From assembly GCF_025399795.1 (NCBI RefSeq), contig NZ_JAODTZ010000004.1, forward strand, positions 186,001 to 250,000: DNA of 64,000 bases. Reading direction: 5' to 3'. Positions 35,154 to 43,193 of the stretch are shown in pieces. A program made the position numbers and the translations under genes. Each line of letters begins with the position of its first letter. Position 1 is the first letter of the stretch. Under the pieces are notes generated by a model. It did not search any database. It saw nothing but the letters and a program-made list of their open reading frames with translations, and was not told the DNA's origin. This stretch comes from Streptomyces rhizosphaerihabitans (GTDB taxonomy: Bacteria; Actinomycetota; Actinomycetes; Streptomycetales; Streptomycetaceae).

Positions 35154-35945
35154 CTACAGGGGCGTGACGTACGCGCCCGAAATGCCTCCGTCCACCAGGA
35201 AGTCGGTGGCGTTCACGAAGGAGGAGTCGTCGCTGGCGAGGAACGCGACGGCCGCCGCGATCTCGTCCGCCTCGGCGAAGCGCCCGACCGGGATGTGCAC
35301 CAGCCGACGCGCCGCCCGCTCGGGGTCCTTGGCGAACAGCTCCTGCAGCAGCGGGGTGTTGACGGGGCCGGGGCACAGGGCGTTGACCCGGATGCCCTCC
35401 CGGGCGAACTGGACGCCCAGTTCACGGGACATGGCGAGCACACCGCCCTTGGAGGCCGTGTACGAGATCTGCGAGGTGGCCGCGCCCATCCGGGCGACGA
35501 AGGACGCCGTGTTGATGATGGAGCCCCTGCCCTGGCGGCGCATGTAGGGGATGGCGGCCTTGCAGCACAGGTAGACGGAGGTGAGGTTGACCTCCTGGAC
35601 GCGCTTCCAGGCCTCCAGGCCCGTGTCCAGGATGGAGTCGTCGTCCGGCGGCGAGATGCCCGCGTTGTTGAAGGCGATGTCGACCGAGCCGTAGGTGTCG
35701 TACGCCGTCCTGAAGAGCGTCTCGACCTGCTCGGGGTCGGTCACGTCGACCTTGACGAAGGTCCCGCCGACCTCCTCGGCCACGGCCTTGCCGTGCTGCT
35801 CGTCGATGTCGCCGCAAACGACGTGGGCGCCCTCGGAGGCGAGCCGGCGCGCGGTGGCGAGGCCGATGCCGCTGGCGGCGCCGGTGATGACGGCGGTGCG
35901 GCCGACCAGTCGGCGGCAGATGGTCTCAGGGGTGTCTGAAGTCAC
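35154..35945 (-). CDS. SDR family oxidoreductase
   Basis: 263 aa. Classical SDR: cofactor motif T-G-A-A-S-G-I-G (residues 21-28), D-V-T-D, N-N-A-G-I-S, catalytic Ser in I-N-T-A-S-F and Y-T-A-S-K (Tyr/Lys pair). The acidic residue after the second strand (G-D-I-D) points to NAD rather than NADP. Last gene of the glutamine-synthetase-like/ALDH/SDR operon, overlapping the ALDH stop by 4 bp. In that setting it probably oxidises the alcohol of a gamma-glutamylated amino alcohol to an aldehyde for the next enzyme. Confidence 0.93.
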   Translation of the reverse strand: MTSDTPETICRRLVGRTAVITGAASGIGLATARRLASEGAHVVCGDIDEQHGKAVAEEVGGTFVKVDVTDPEQVETLFRTAYDTYGSVDIAFNNAGISPPDDDSILDTGLEAWKRVQEVNLTSVYLCCKAAIPYMRRQGRGSIINTASFVARMGAATSQISYTASKGGVLAMSRELGVQFAREGIRVNALCPGPVNTPLLQELFAKDPERAARRLVHIPVGRFAEADEIAAAVAFLASDDSSFVNATDFLVDGGISGAYVTPL

Positions 35946-37357
35946 TGTGCGGGACCCTCCGTGCTGATGAAGACGTTCTTGGTCTCGGTGAAGGCGGTGA
36001 GGGCGTCCGGGCCGAGTTCACGGCCGATTCCCGACTGCTTGAAGCCGCCGAAAGGGGTCCAGTAGCGGACGCTGGAATGGGAGTTGACGGACAGGTTGCC
36101 AGCGCGGACGGCCTGCGAGACGCGCAGGGCGCGGCCGATGTCGCGGGTCCAGATGGAACCGGACAAGCCGTAGTCGGTGGCGTTGGCGAGCCGGATCGCG
36201 TCGGCCTCGTCATCGAAGGGCAGCACGACGGCGACGGGGCCGAAGACCTCCTCGACGGCCACGCGCGCGTCGGGGTCGACGCCGGTGAGGACGGTGGGCG
36301 GGAACCAGAAGCCGGGGCCCTCGGGGGCCTTGCCCCGGATGCCGGGCGCGTCGGCGTCGACATAGGACCGTACGCGTTCCAGCTGGGACCTGGAGATCAG
36401 CGGGCCCATCTGGGTCCGCTCGTCGGAGGGGTCGCCGACGACGACGGACTCGACCGCCGGGGCGAGGAGTTCGAGGAAACGGTCGTGGACGGAGCGCTGG
36501 ACGAGGATGCGGGTGCGGGCGCAGCAGTCCTGGCCGGAGTTGTCGAGGAAGGACATGGGTGCGGCTGCCGCGGCGGCCTCGATGTCGGCGTCGGCGAAGA
36601 CGATGTTGGGGCTCTTTCCGCCGAGTTCGAGGGTGACCCGCTTGAGGAGGGCGGAGCCCTTCGCCAGCACCTGTTTGCCCACGGCCGTCGACCCGGTGAA
36701 GACGATCTTCGCGACACCGGGGTGTTCGACGAGTGCGGCGCCCGCGACGGGTCCCGCGCCGGGCAGTACCTGGAAGAGGTGTTCGGGCAGGCCCGCCTCC
36801 AGGGCGAGTTCCGCCACTCGCAGTGCCGTCAGCGGGGTCGTCTCGGCGGGTTTGAGGATGACGGCGTTGCCCGCGGCGAGCGCCGGTGCGGTGCCCCAGG
36901 CGGCGATGGGCAGGGGGAAGTTCCAGGGTGCGATGACCCCGACGACGCCGAGCGGTTCGAGGAGGGTGATGTCGAGGCCGCCCGCGACGGGGATCTGGCG
37001 GCCGGTCAGCCGTTCCACTCCCCCGGCCGCGTAGTCGAGCAGATCGCGGACGTTGCCCGCCTCCCAGCGGGCGTTGCCGAGGGTGTGGCCGGCCTCGCGG
37101 ACCTCCAGGCGGGCCAGTTCCTCGATGTGGCCGTCGACGACGGCCGCGAAGCGGCGCAGCAGCCGGGCGCGGTCGGCCGGCGCGAGGGCGGCCCAGCGGA
37201 CCTGCGCCTTCGCGGCCCGCCCGACGGCGTCGGCGACGTCCTGCGCGGAGGCGGCCGGGACGGTTGCGACGACCTCCTCGGTGGCGGGGTCGAGTACCTG
37301 GAGTTCATGGTCGTACGGGGGCGAGGTCTGCGGGTGCGAGGTGTGCGGGTGCGACAA
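35942..37357 (-). CDS. Aldehyde dehydrogenase family protein
   Basis: 471 aa from TTG 37357, chosen for GAGGA 5 nt upstream; GTG at 37369, overlapping the previous stop, is the alternative. NAD-binding and catalytic marks are complete: P-W-N-F-P, K-P-A-E-T-T-P, F-T-G-S-T-A-V-G, E-L-G-G-K-S-P-N (general-base Glu), G-Q-D-C-C-A-R-T-R (nucleophile Cys), and E-E-V-F-G-P-V. The family includes gamma-glutamyl-aminobutyraldehyde dehydrogenases. It follows the glutamine-synthetase-like gene almost without gap, so it likely oxidises a gamma-glutamyl-amino aldehyde to the acid. Confidence 0.93.
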   Translation of the reverse strand: MSHPHTSHPQTSPPYDHELQVLDPATEEVVATVPAASAQDVADAVGRAAKAQVRWAALAPADRARLLRRFAAVVDGHIEELARLEVREAGHTLGNARWEAGNVRDLLDYAAGGVERLTGRQIPVAGGLDITLLEPLGVVGVIAPWNFPLPIAAWGTAPALAAGNAVILKPAETTPLTALRVAELALEAGLPEHLFQVLPGAGPVAGAALVEHPGVAKIVFTGSTAVGKQVLAKGSALLKRVTLELGGKSPNIVFADADIEAAAAAAPMSFLDNSGQDCCARTRILVQRSVHDRFLELLAPAVESVVVGDPSDERTQMGPLISRSQLERVRSYVDADAPGIRGKAPEGPGFWFPPTVLTGVDPDARVAVEEVFGPVAVVLPFDDEADAIRLANATDYGLSGSIWTRDIGRALRVSQAVRAGNLSVNSHSSVRYWTPFGGFKQSGIGRELGPDALTAFTETKNVFISTEGPAQ

Positions 37358-37365
37358 GGGGGTCC

Positions 37366-38736
37366 TCACATGCGTTCGAAGGAGCGGCGCAGCTCCCAGT
37401 CGGTCACCGCGGCGTCGAAGGCCTCCAGCTCGACGCGCGCCATGTTGCGGTAGTGCTCGACCACCTCGTCGCCGAAGGCTGCTCGGGCGATGGGGCTGTT
37501 CTCCCAGAGTTCGGCGGCCTCGCGCAGGGTGGTGGGGACGTGCGCGTACTCGGCGGTGTAGGCGTTGCCGGCGCACGCCTCGGGCAGCTCCAGCTTCCGC
37601 TCGATGCCGTACAGGCCGGCCGCGACGAGTCCGGCGACGGCCAGGTGCGGGTTGACGTCGCCGCCGGGGAGCCGGTTCTCGAAGCGCATCGAGCGGCCGT
37701 GGCCGACGACCCGGAGCGAGCAGGTGCGGTTGTCGTACCCCCAGGCGACGGCGGTCGGGGCGAAGGAGCCGGGCTGGAACCGTTTGTACGAGTTGATGTT
37801 GGGCGCGTACAGGAGCGAGAAGTCACGCAGGGCGGCCAGTTGTCCGGCGAGGAAGTGGCGCATGACCTCCGACATGCCGCCCGGGTCCTGCGCGGAGCCG
37901 GCCATCACGTTGGTTCCGTCGGCGTCGGCGAGGGAGAGGTGGATGTGGCAGGAGTTGCCCTCGCGCTCGTTGTACTTCGCCATGAAGGTGAGCGAGACGC
38001 CCTCCTGGGAGGCGATCTCCTTGGCGCCGGTCTTGTAGACGGCGTGCTGGTCGCAGGTGACGAGGGCCTCGTCGTACTTGAAGGCGATCTCGTGCTGGCC
38101 GGGGTTGCACTCCCCCTTGGCGGACTCGACCGTGAGGCCCGCGGCCTGCATCTCGTTGCGGATGCGGCGCAGCAGGGGCTCGATGCGGCCGGTGCCGAGG
38201 ACCGAGTAGTCGATGTTGTACTGGTTGGCCGGGGTGAGGCCCCGGTAGCCGGTGTCCCAGGCCTGTTCGTAGGTGTCCTTGAAGACGATGAACTCCAGCT
38301 CGGTGCCGACCTGGGCGGTGTAGCCGAGTTCGGCGAGGCGGTCGAGCTGGCGGCGCAGGATCTGGCGGGGCGCGGCGACCACCGGGGAGCCGTCGTTCCA
38401 GGCGAGGTCGGCGATGAGCAGGGCGGTGCCCTCGTTCCAGGGGACGCGCCGCAGGGTGGCGAGATCGGGGTGCATGGCGAAGTCGCCGTAGCCCCGGTCC
38501 CAGGAGGACATGGCGTATCCGTCGACGGTGTTCATGTCGGTGTCGACGGCGAGGAGGTAGTTGCAGCCCTCCGTGCCGTGCTCCAGGACCTCGTCGAGGA
38601 AGAACGTCGCGGCGAACCGCTTGCCCTGGAGCCGCCCCTGCATGTCGGGGAAGGCCAGGACGACCGTGTCGATGTCCCCTGCCTCGACAAGACGGCGCAG
38701 TTCTTCGACGGAGAGCGGGGGTGTGCGGTCTGCCAC
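37366..38736 (-). CDS. glnA4: Glutamine-synthetase-like gamma-glutamylamine ligase (GlnA4-type)
   Basis: 456 aa, type I GS fold. N-terminal beta-grasp (DTVVLAFPDMQGRLQGKR), metal-site Glu in E-L-E-F-I-V-F, E-C-N-P-G-Q-H-E-I and a C-terminal K-x-R-x-L-E-x-R-L-P-like R-F-E-N-R-L-P-G-G-D-V-N-P. The adenylylation loop (NLYDLP) of GlnA is absent. Position next to SDR, ALDH, a FadR regulator and a C26 hydrolase matches S. coelicolor glnA4 (SCO1613), shown to make gamma-glutamylethanolamide from ethanolamine. Substrate here is inferred from that context. Confidence 0.9.
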   Translation of the reverse strand: MADRTPPLSVEELRRLVEAGDIDTVVLAFPDMQGRLQGKRFAATFFLDEVLEHGTEGCNYLLAVDTDMNTVDGYAMSSWDRGYGDFAMHPDLATLRRVPWNEGTALLIADLAWNDGSPVVAAPRQILRRQLDRLAELGYTAQVGTELEFIVFKDTYEQAWDTGYRGLTPANQYNIDYSVLGTGRIEPLLRRIRNEMQAAGLTVESAKGECNPGQHEIAFKYDEALVTCDQHAVYKTGAKEIASQEGVSLTFMAKYNEREGNSCHIHLSLADADGTNVMAGSAQDPGGMSEVMRHFLAGQLAALRDFSLLYAPNINSYKRFQPGSFAPTAVAWGYDNRTCSLRVVGHGRSMRFENRLPGGDVNPHLAVAGLVAAGLYGIERKLELPEACAGNAYTAEYAHVPTTLREAAELWENSPIARAAFGDEVVEHYRNMARVELEAFDAAVTDWELRRSFERM

Positions 38737-38769
38737 CGGAAAAGCCTCCTTGGGTCAGCCGAGAGCCAT

Positions 38770-38792
38770 AAGGTATTGCGGAGAACCATTGC
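38770..38792. promoter_or_regulatory. Candidate FadR-type operator between glnA4 and its regulator
   Basis: AAGGTATTGCGGAGAACCATT (38770 on) has an AAGGTAT half-site also found at 39599 ahead of the hydrolase gene, and a degenerate AACCATT partner. The 77-bp divergent gap must hold promoters for both genes, so a shared operator is plausible. Confidence 0.45.
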
Positions 38793-38813
38793 TTGGGAAG
38801 GGGGCGCGACCTG

Positions 38814-39551
38814 ATGACGCGGGAGGAACCCGACCGTGGGACGGACGACCGGCTGACGCCGGTGCTGCGGCCGGTGCGGGCGGGCAACGGTTTCGAGGAG
38901 GCGCTGGAGCAGATCCTCCAGATCGTCCGGCTCGGCCTGGTGCCGGGTGGTGAACGGCTGCCCGCGGAGCGGGAGTTGGCCGAGCGACTCGGTATCAGCC
39001 GGGTGACCTTGCGCGAGGTCCTGAAGGTGCTCCAGGACCAGGGTCTGGTCGAGTCGCGGCGCGGCCGGTACGGCGGCACCTTCGTACTGGCACGCACTGC
39101 CACGCCCGGCGAGCACGAGCTGCGCCGCCGGGTCGCCGCGGTCGACATCGAGGACGTGCTGCGTTTCCGCGAGGTCCTGGAGGTGGGTGCCGCCGGGCTG
39201 TGCGCGACGCACGGGCTCGACGCGGAGCAGGCCGGCCGGCTGCGCGAGGCGCTGACCCGGACGAACGACGCCCCGCTGGCCGACTACCGGCGACTGGACA
39301 CCATGCTCCATCTCACCCTCGCGGAGCTGTGCGGCTCCTCCTCCCTCACCGCGCGGTACGCGGCCGTCCGCGCCTCCGTCAACGACCTGCTCGACTGCAT
39401 CCCGCTCCTCGTCCGCAATCTGGAGCACTCGCAGCGCCAGCACACCGCCCTCGTCGGGGCGGTCCTCGACGGGGACGCGGACGGCGCGCGGGAGATCATG
39501 CGGGAGCACTGCGCGGGCACGGCGGCGTTGCTGCGCGGGTTCCTGGCGTGA
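38814..39551 (+). CDS. FadR/GntR family transcriptional regulator (FCD domain)
   Basis: 245 aa from ATG 38814 (a TTG seven codons earlier is possible). Winged HTH: LPAERELAERLGISRVTLREVLKVLQDQGLV; then an all-helical FCD ligand-binding domain with the metal-type Asp/His residues (FREVLEVGAAGLCATHG, R-R-L-D-T-M-L-H-L-T-L-A, E-H-S-Q-R-Q-H-T-A-L). Divergent from glnA4 and followed by the C26 hydrolase, it is the likely local regulator of the amine-utilisation set. Confidence 0.92.
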   Translation: MTREEPDRGTDDRLTPVLRPVRAGNGFEEALEQILQIVRLGLVPGGERLPAERELAERLGISRVTLREVLKVLQDQGLVESRRGRYGGTFVLARTATPGEHELRRRVAAVDIEDVLRFREVLEVGAAGLCATHGLDAEQAGRLREALTRTNDAPLADYRRLDTMLHLTLAELCGSSSLTARYAAVRASVNDLLDCIPLLVRNLEHSQRQHTALVGAVLDGDADGAREIMREHCAGTAALLRGFLA

Positions 39552-39597
39552 GCGGACGGGCGTGAGGGGCGCGTGGTGTTTCCGCCCCTCATCGCCC

Positions 39598-39614
39598 AAA
39601 GGTATGAGACCTTT
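39598..39614. promoter_or_regulatory. Inverted repeat operator ahead of the C26 hydrolase gene
   Basis: AAAGGT-ATGAG-ACCTTT is a perfect 6-bp-arm inverted repeat 52 bp before the GTG of the hydrolase. It shares AAGGTAT with the glnA4/regulator gap, suggesting one FadR-type regulator for both units. Confidence 0.6.
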
Positions 39615-39665
39615 CCATTGACGTTCCATGGGAGTCGTGGCGACCCGGATCCGAGGGAGAAGCGC

Positions 39666-40346
39666 GTGAGCAGGCCGCTGATCGGTGTGAGTACGTATCT
39701 GGAGGTCGGGGCGCGCTGGGGTGTGTGGGAACTGGAAGCCGCGCTGCTGCCGGCCGGCTATCCGCGGCTCGTGCAGCGGGCGGGCGGACTCGCCGTCATG
39801 CTGCCGCCGGACGATTCGGCCCTGGCGCCCGAGACCGTCGCCCGGCTCGACGCGGTGGTCGTCGCGGGCGGCCCCGACGTCGACCCCCTCCGCTACGGAG
39901 CCGAGCGCTCCCCGCGTACGGGCCCGCCCGCTCCCGAGCGCGACGACTGGGAACTCGCCCTGATCCGGGCCGCGTTGGACTCCGGCACCCCGCTCCTGGG
40001 TATCTGCCGGGGCCACCAGCTCCTCAACGTGGCGCTGGGCGGCACGCTCGTCCAGCACCTCGACGGCCATGTGAAGGACACCAGCGTCGTCGGACACCAC
40101 GAGGTGACGCCCGTACCCGGGACGCGGTACGCCGCTCTCGCACCGGAGCCGTGCGAGGTGCCGACGTACCACCATCAGGCGGTGGACCGCCTCGGTGACG
40201 GTCTCACGGTCTGCGCGCACGCTGCGGACGGCACCGTGGAGGCGATCGAACTCCCCGGCCCCGCCTGGGTGTTGGGGGTCCAGTGGCACCCGGAGATGGG
40301 CGACGACCTGCGGGTGATGCGGGGCCTGGTCGCGGCGGCGTCCTGA
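39666..40346 (+). CDS. Gamma-glutamyl hydrolase, peptidase C26 (PuuD-like)
   Basis: 226 aa from GTG 39666. Class I glutamine-amidotransferase fold with nucleophile Cys in L-L-G-I-C-R-G-H-Q, and His-Glu in V-Q-W-H-P-E near the C-terminus; V-A-G-G-P-D-V-D-P is the usual oxyanion region. PuuD-type enzymes split gamma-glutamyl amides, releasing glutamate and the oxidised amine. It completes the ligase, SDR, ALDH and hydrolase set on either side of the FadR-type regulator. Confidence 0.92.
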   Translation: MSRPLIGVSTYLEVGARWGVWELEAALLPAGYPRLVQRAGGLAVMLPPDDSALAPETVARLDAVVVAGGPDVDPLRYGAERSPRTGPPAPERDDWELALIRAALDSGTPLLGICRGHQLLNVALGGTLVQHLDGHVKDTSVVGHHEVTPVPGTRYAALAPEPCEVPTYHHQAVDRLGDGLTVCAHAADGTVEAIELPGPAWVLGVQWHPEMGDDLRVMRGLVAAAS

Positions 40347-40379
40347 GCGGAGGAATTCAGCCCCTCCGGCACTTGAGAA

Positions 40380-40403
40380 GCAGGGGCCGAGTTCGGCCCC
40401 TGC
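40380..40403 (+). terminator. Terminator after the C26 hydrolase gene
   Basis: GCAGGGGCCG-AGTT-CGGCCCCTGC, a perfect 10-bp stem with 4-nt loop, 34 bp after the stop. Confidence 0.85.
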
Positions 40404-40468
40404 GGCGATCGAGGAGCGGGGGTCCGGGGGCAGCGCCCCTGGGGACGATGGGGGCCCCTGGTCGAGCG

Positions 40469-40640
40469 AAGCCGAGACCTTGGGGAGCCAAGCCGAGACC
40501 TTGGGGAGCCAAGCCGAGACCTTGGGGGAGGGTAGGGGCGGAGAGGGCGAAAACGGCCTGTGGTCAGGCGGCACCCCGTGTCCCTGTGCGGTCAGGCGGC
40601 ATCCCGGGGTCCCGTGCGGTCAGGCCGCGCCCCTCGTCAG
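40469..40640. repeat. Two families of short tandem repeats before the LysR gene end
   Basis: A 21-bp unit AAGCCGAGACCTTGGGGAGCC is present at 40469, 40490 and, truncated, 40511. A second 28-bp unit beginning GTCAGGCGGCA is present at 40563 and 40591 and partly at 40619, the third copy running into the stop of the LysR gene. Non-coding and between convergent genes. Confidence 0.85.
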
Positions 40641-41546
40641 GGAGAGCAGGTCGCGGGCCGGGCCCGTGGGGCGGTGTCCCGTCGGCCAGACGGCCCGCAG
40701 GGCACGGGCGAGCCGGACGTCGGCGAGCGGGATGCTCACCAGACGGTGGGCGGAGAGCTCCTCGCCGAGGGCCAGTTCGCTCAGGACGGCGGGTCCGGCT
40801 CCGCTGACGGCGGAGGCCTTGACCGCCGTCGTCGAGGACAGTTCGATCAGCGGGCGGGCGAGCCCGCCGAGCGCGGTGTCGAGGACCTGACGCGTACCCG
40901 ATCCCTCCTCCCGCAGGATGAGCGGCGTGGCGGCCAGCTCCGCCGCGGCGAGGGGCTTACGGCGACGCGCCCAGGGATGTCCGGGCGCCGTCACCACGAT
41001 CAGCCGGTCGTGCGCGATGACGGTCGCGTCGAGGCCGGACGGCACCGAGAGGCCCTCGACGAAGCCGAGGTCCGCCTCGCCGGACAGGAGCCGCTCCGCG
41101 ACGCCGGCGGAGTTCCCGGCGAGCAGCGACACGGCCGTATCGGGGCGCTGCGCGCGCAGCGCGATCAGCCAGCCCGGCAGCAGGTACTCGGCGATGGTCA
41201 TGCTCGCGGCCACCCTCAGCCGAGAGTCGCGCCGGTCCCGCAGCGCCTGCGCCCCCGCGTCGAACGCCTCGGCCGCGTCCACCACCCGCCGCGCCCAGTC
41301 CGTGACGAGCGCCCCCTCACGGGTGAGCCGGGATCCGCGCGGCGAACGGTCGACGAGCGCCACCCCGAGCAGCCGCTCCATGGACCGGATACGACTGCTG
41401 GCCGCCGGCTGGGTGATCCCCAGCTCGCGTGCGGCGCGCCCGAGACTGCCGAGGCGCGCCACCGCCAGCAGCAGTTCCAGCGCGCCGAGATCGGGTACCC
41501 GGTGCGCGATCCCGACGCCGGGCCGATCCTCAGCACCGCTACTCAT
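40620..41546 (-). CDS. LysR family transcriptional regulator
   Basis: 308 aa. N-terminal HTH (LELLLAVARLGSLGRAARELGITQPAASSRIRSMERLLG) and effector domain with L-R-V-A-A-S-M-T-I-A-E-Y-L-L-P, A-D-L-G-F-V-E-G, and G-H-P-W-A. Divergent from a TDT transporter; the 95-bp gap carries a T-N11-A inverted repeat. Likely activates the transporter in response to its substrate. Confidence 0.93.
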   Translation of the reverse strand: MSSGAEDRPGVGIAHRVPDLGALELLLAVARLGSLGRAARELGITQPAASSRIRSMERLLGVALVDRSPRGSRLTREGALVTDWARRVVDAAEAFDAGAQALRDRRDSRLRVAASMTIAEYLLPGWLIALRAQRPDTAVSLLAGNSAGVAERLLSGEADLGFVEGLSVPSGLDATVIAHDRLIVVTAPGHPWARRRKPLAAAELAATPLILREEGSGTRQVLDTALGGLARPLIELSSTTAVKASAVSGAGPAVLSELALGEELSAHRLVSIPLADVRLARALRAVWPTGHRPTGPARDLLSLTRGAA

Positions 41547-41568
41547 GGCGATCCTCAGCGCTGCTGCT

Positions 41569-41585
41569 CATAAAGCCAGCTTATG
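41569..41585. promoter_or_regulatory. LysR operator (T-N11-A inverted repeat)
   Basis: CATAA-AGCCAGC-TTATG contains T-N11-A within an inverted repeat, in the 95-bp gap between the divergent LysR and transporter genes, 57 bp before the transporter ATG. This matches the classical LysR recognition layout. Confidence 0.65.
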
Positions 41586-41641
41586 CCCTCATAGGCCCGC
41601 ACTCCCTGGTGGGGAGCCGACGCGAGCGCGACCGTGGTGCC

Positions 41642-42799
41642 ATGGTCACCGCAGCCCAGCCCCTGTCCGCCCATCAGGCGGGAACCGTCCCCGACACGAA
41701 GACCCCCCGTGTCCCGGGAAACCGTGCCATCGCCACGGTCCGGCATCTCGGCCCGAACTGGTACGCCTCCGTGATGGGCACCGCGATCGTGGCCACGGCC
41801 GGAGCCGGACTGCCCGGAAACGTGCCGGGCCTGCGCACCGCCTGCGCCGTCGTGTGGGCCCTCTCGCTCACCCTGCTGGTGTCGCTGCTCGTCGCCCGCG
41901 CCCTGCACTGGACGCACCACCGCGACCAGGCCCGGGCCCACCTCCTCGACCCGGCCATGGCCCCCTTCTACGGCTGCCTCTCCATGGCCCTGCTCGCCGT
42001 GGGCGGCGGCACGCTGCTCGTCGGCCGGGACTGGATCGGGATGCAGGCGGCGGTCGCCGTGGACACGGTTCTGTTCGTCGCCGGGACACTGATCGGGCTC
42101 GCCGCCGCCGTGACCGTCCCGTACCTCATGGTCGTACGGCATCGGATCGAGCCCGGACAGGCGTCACCCGTGTGGCTGCTGCCGATCGTCGCCCCCATGG
42201 TGTCGGCCGCCCTCGGCCCCCTCCTCGTTCCCCACCTGCCGGCCGGACAGCCCCGGGAGACGCTGCTCTTCGCCTGTGTCGCGATGTTCGGGATCAGCCT
42301 GCTGGCCACCTTCGTGATGCTGCCGATGATCTTCGCCCGGCTCGTCACCGCGGGCCCGCTGCCGCTTGCGCTCACCCCGACGCTGTTCCTCGTACTCGGC
42401 CCGCTGGGCCAGTCGACGACCGCGGTGGGCAAGTTCGCGGACGCCGCGCCCGGTGTGGTGCCCGCCCCGTACGACCAGGGCTTCGCGCTCCTCGCCGTCC
42501 TCTACGGCGTCCCCGTGCTGGGTTTCGCGCTGCTGTGGCTCGCGCTGGCCGTCGCGATGGTCGTACGGGCCCGCCGCCAGGGCATGGGCTTCGCGATGAC
42601 CTGGTGGGCGTTCACCTTCCCGGTGGGAACCTGTGTGACCGGCGCGGAGGGCCTGGCCCGGCACACCGGCCTGGTCGCCTTCGACGCGCTCGCCGTCGCC
42701 CTGTACGCCCTGCTGGTGACCGCCTGGTCGGTGGCCGCCGTCCGCACCGCACACGGCCTGATCAGCGGCAAGCTGCTCGCAGCGCCTTCGCGCAAGTAG
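41642..42799 (+). CDS. TDT family (TehA/Mae1-like) transporter
   Basis: 385 aa with about ten hydrophobic helices. N-terminal L-G-P-N-W-Y-A-S-V-M-G-T-A-I is the TDT signature; M-A-P-F-Y-G-C-L-S-M-A and a Phe-gated pore segment T-W-W-A-F-T-F-P-V-G follow. Family members export sulfite, malate or other C4-dicarboxylates, or tellurite-related anions. Divergent LysR gene and operator suggest substrate-induced control; followed by a very strong terminator. Confidence 0.9.
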   Translation: MVTAAQPLSAHQAGTVPDTKTPRVPGNRAIATVRHLGPNWYASVMGTAIVATAGAGLPGNVPGLRTACAVVWALSLTLLVSLLVARALHWTHHRDQARAHLLDPAMAPFYGCLSMALLAVGGGTLLVGRDWIGMQAAVAVDTVLFVAGTLIGLAAAVTVPYLMVVRHRIEPGQASPVWLLPIVAPMVSAALGPLLVPHLPAGQPRETLLFACVAMFGISLLATFVMLPMIFARLVTAGPLPLALTPTLFLVLGPLGQSTTAVGKFADAAPGVVPAPYDQGFALLAVLYGVPVLGFALLWLALAVAMVVRARRQGMGFAMTWWAFTFPVGTCVTGAEGLARHTGLVAFDALAVALYALLVTAWSVAAVRTAHGLISGKLLAAPSRK

Positions 42800-42835
42800 C
42801 CTTTCGCGGCTGCCTTGCCATGCCTTTGGACGACA

Positions 42836-42874
42836 CCCCTGCCCTTCGGATCGTGCGGATCCGAAGGGCAGGGG
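42836..42874 (+). terminator. Strong terminator after the transporter gene
   Basis: A perfect 17-bp stem starting CCCCTGCCCTTCGGATC, loop GTGCG, 37 bp after the stop. It insulates the three-gene accessory cluster from the transporter. Confidence 0.92.
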
Positions 42875-42881
42875 TTCCCGT

Positions 42882-43010
42882 TTGGGGGCATCGAAGTACT
42901 CGTCCGAGTTCCGGGCGGATGCCGTCGCGCCGTACCACGCCGGTCCGGGTGGAACGTATACGTCGGTGGCCAGGACCTGCTCACAGTTGGGCAGTGTGAC
43001 GCGTCACAGA
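42882..43010 (+). pseudogene. IS3-like transposase N-terminal remnant
   Basis: A frame from 42882 reads S-K-Y-S-S-E-F-R-A-D-A-V-A-P-Y-H-A-G-P-G, then G-T-Y-T-S-V-A, which matches the start of IS3-family OrfA transposases (SKYSPEFRADAVALYR... TYASVA). Similarity stops after about 40 residues, with no continuing HTH or OrfB. No terminal inverted repeats were found. It marks a past insertion at the left edge of the accessory cluster. The rest of the gap up to 43193 shows only a palindrome at 42995. Confidence 0.7.
42995..43008. promoter_or_regulatory. 14-bp perfect palindrome upstream of the accessory cluster
   Basis: TGTGACGCGTCACA is fully palindromic and lies 186 bp before the dioxygenase start, in the degenerate IS sequence. 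It is a candidate operator for the cluster; no cognate regulator is encoded beside it. Confidence 0.5.
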
Positions 43011-43193
43011 CAACATGGCACCGCTGTGGGAACTTCAAGTGCCCCTCCTGCCAGCCGAGTTACCGAAGATCCGAGAGTGAGGTCGGGCCGACCGCACGGA
43101 TTGCGTCGCTCGGCCCGTGTGTGCGTAAGAGGCGGAACCGTGGGCCGTCGAGGGAACCGACGAGAGGGGCGGCCCGCATGTGGAGAGGATCGA

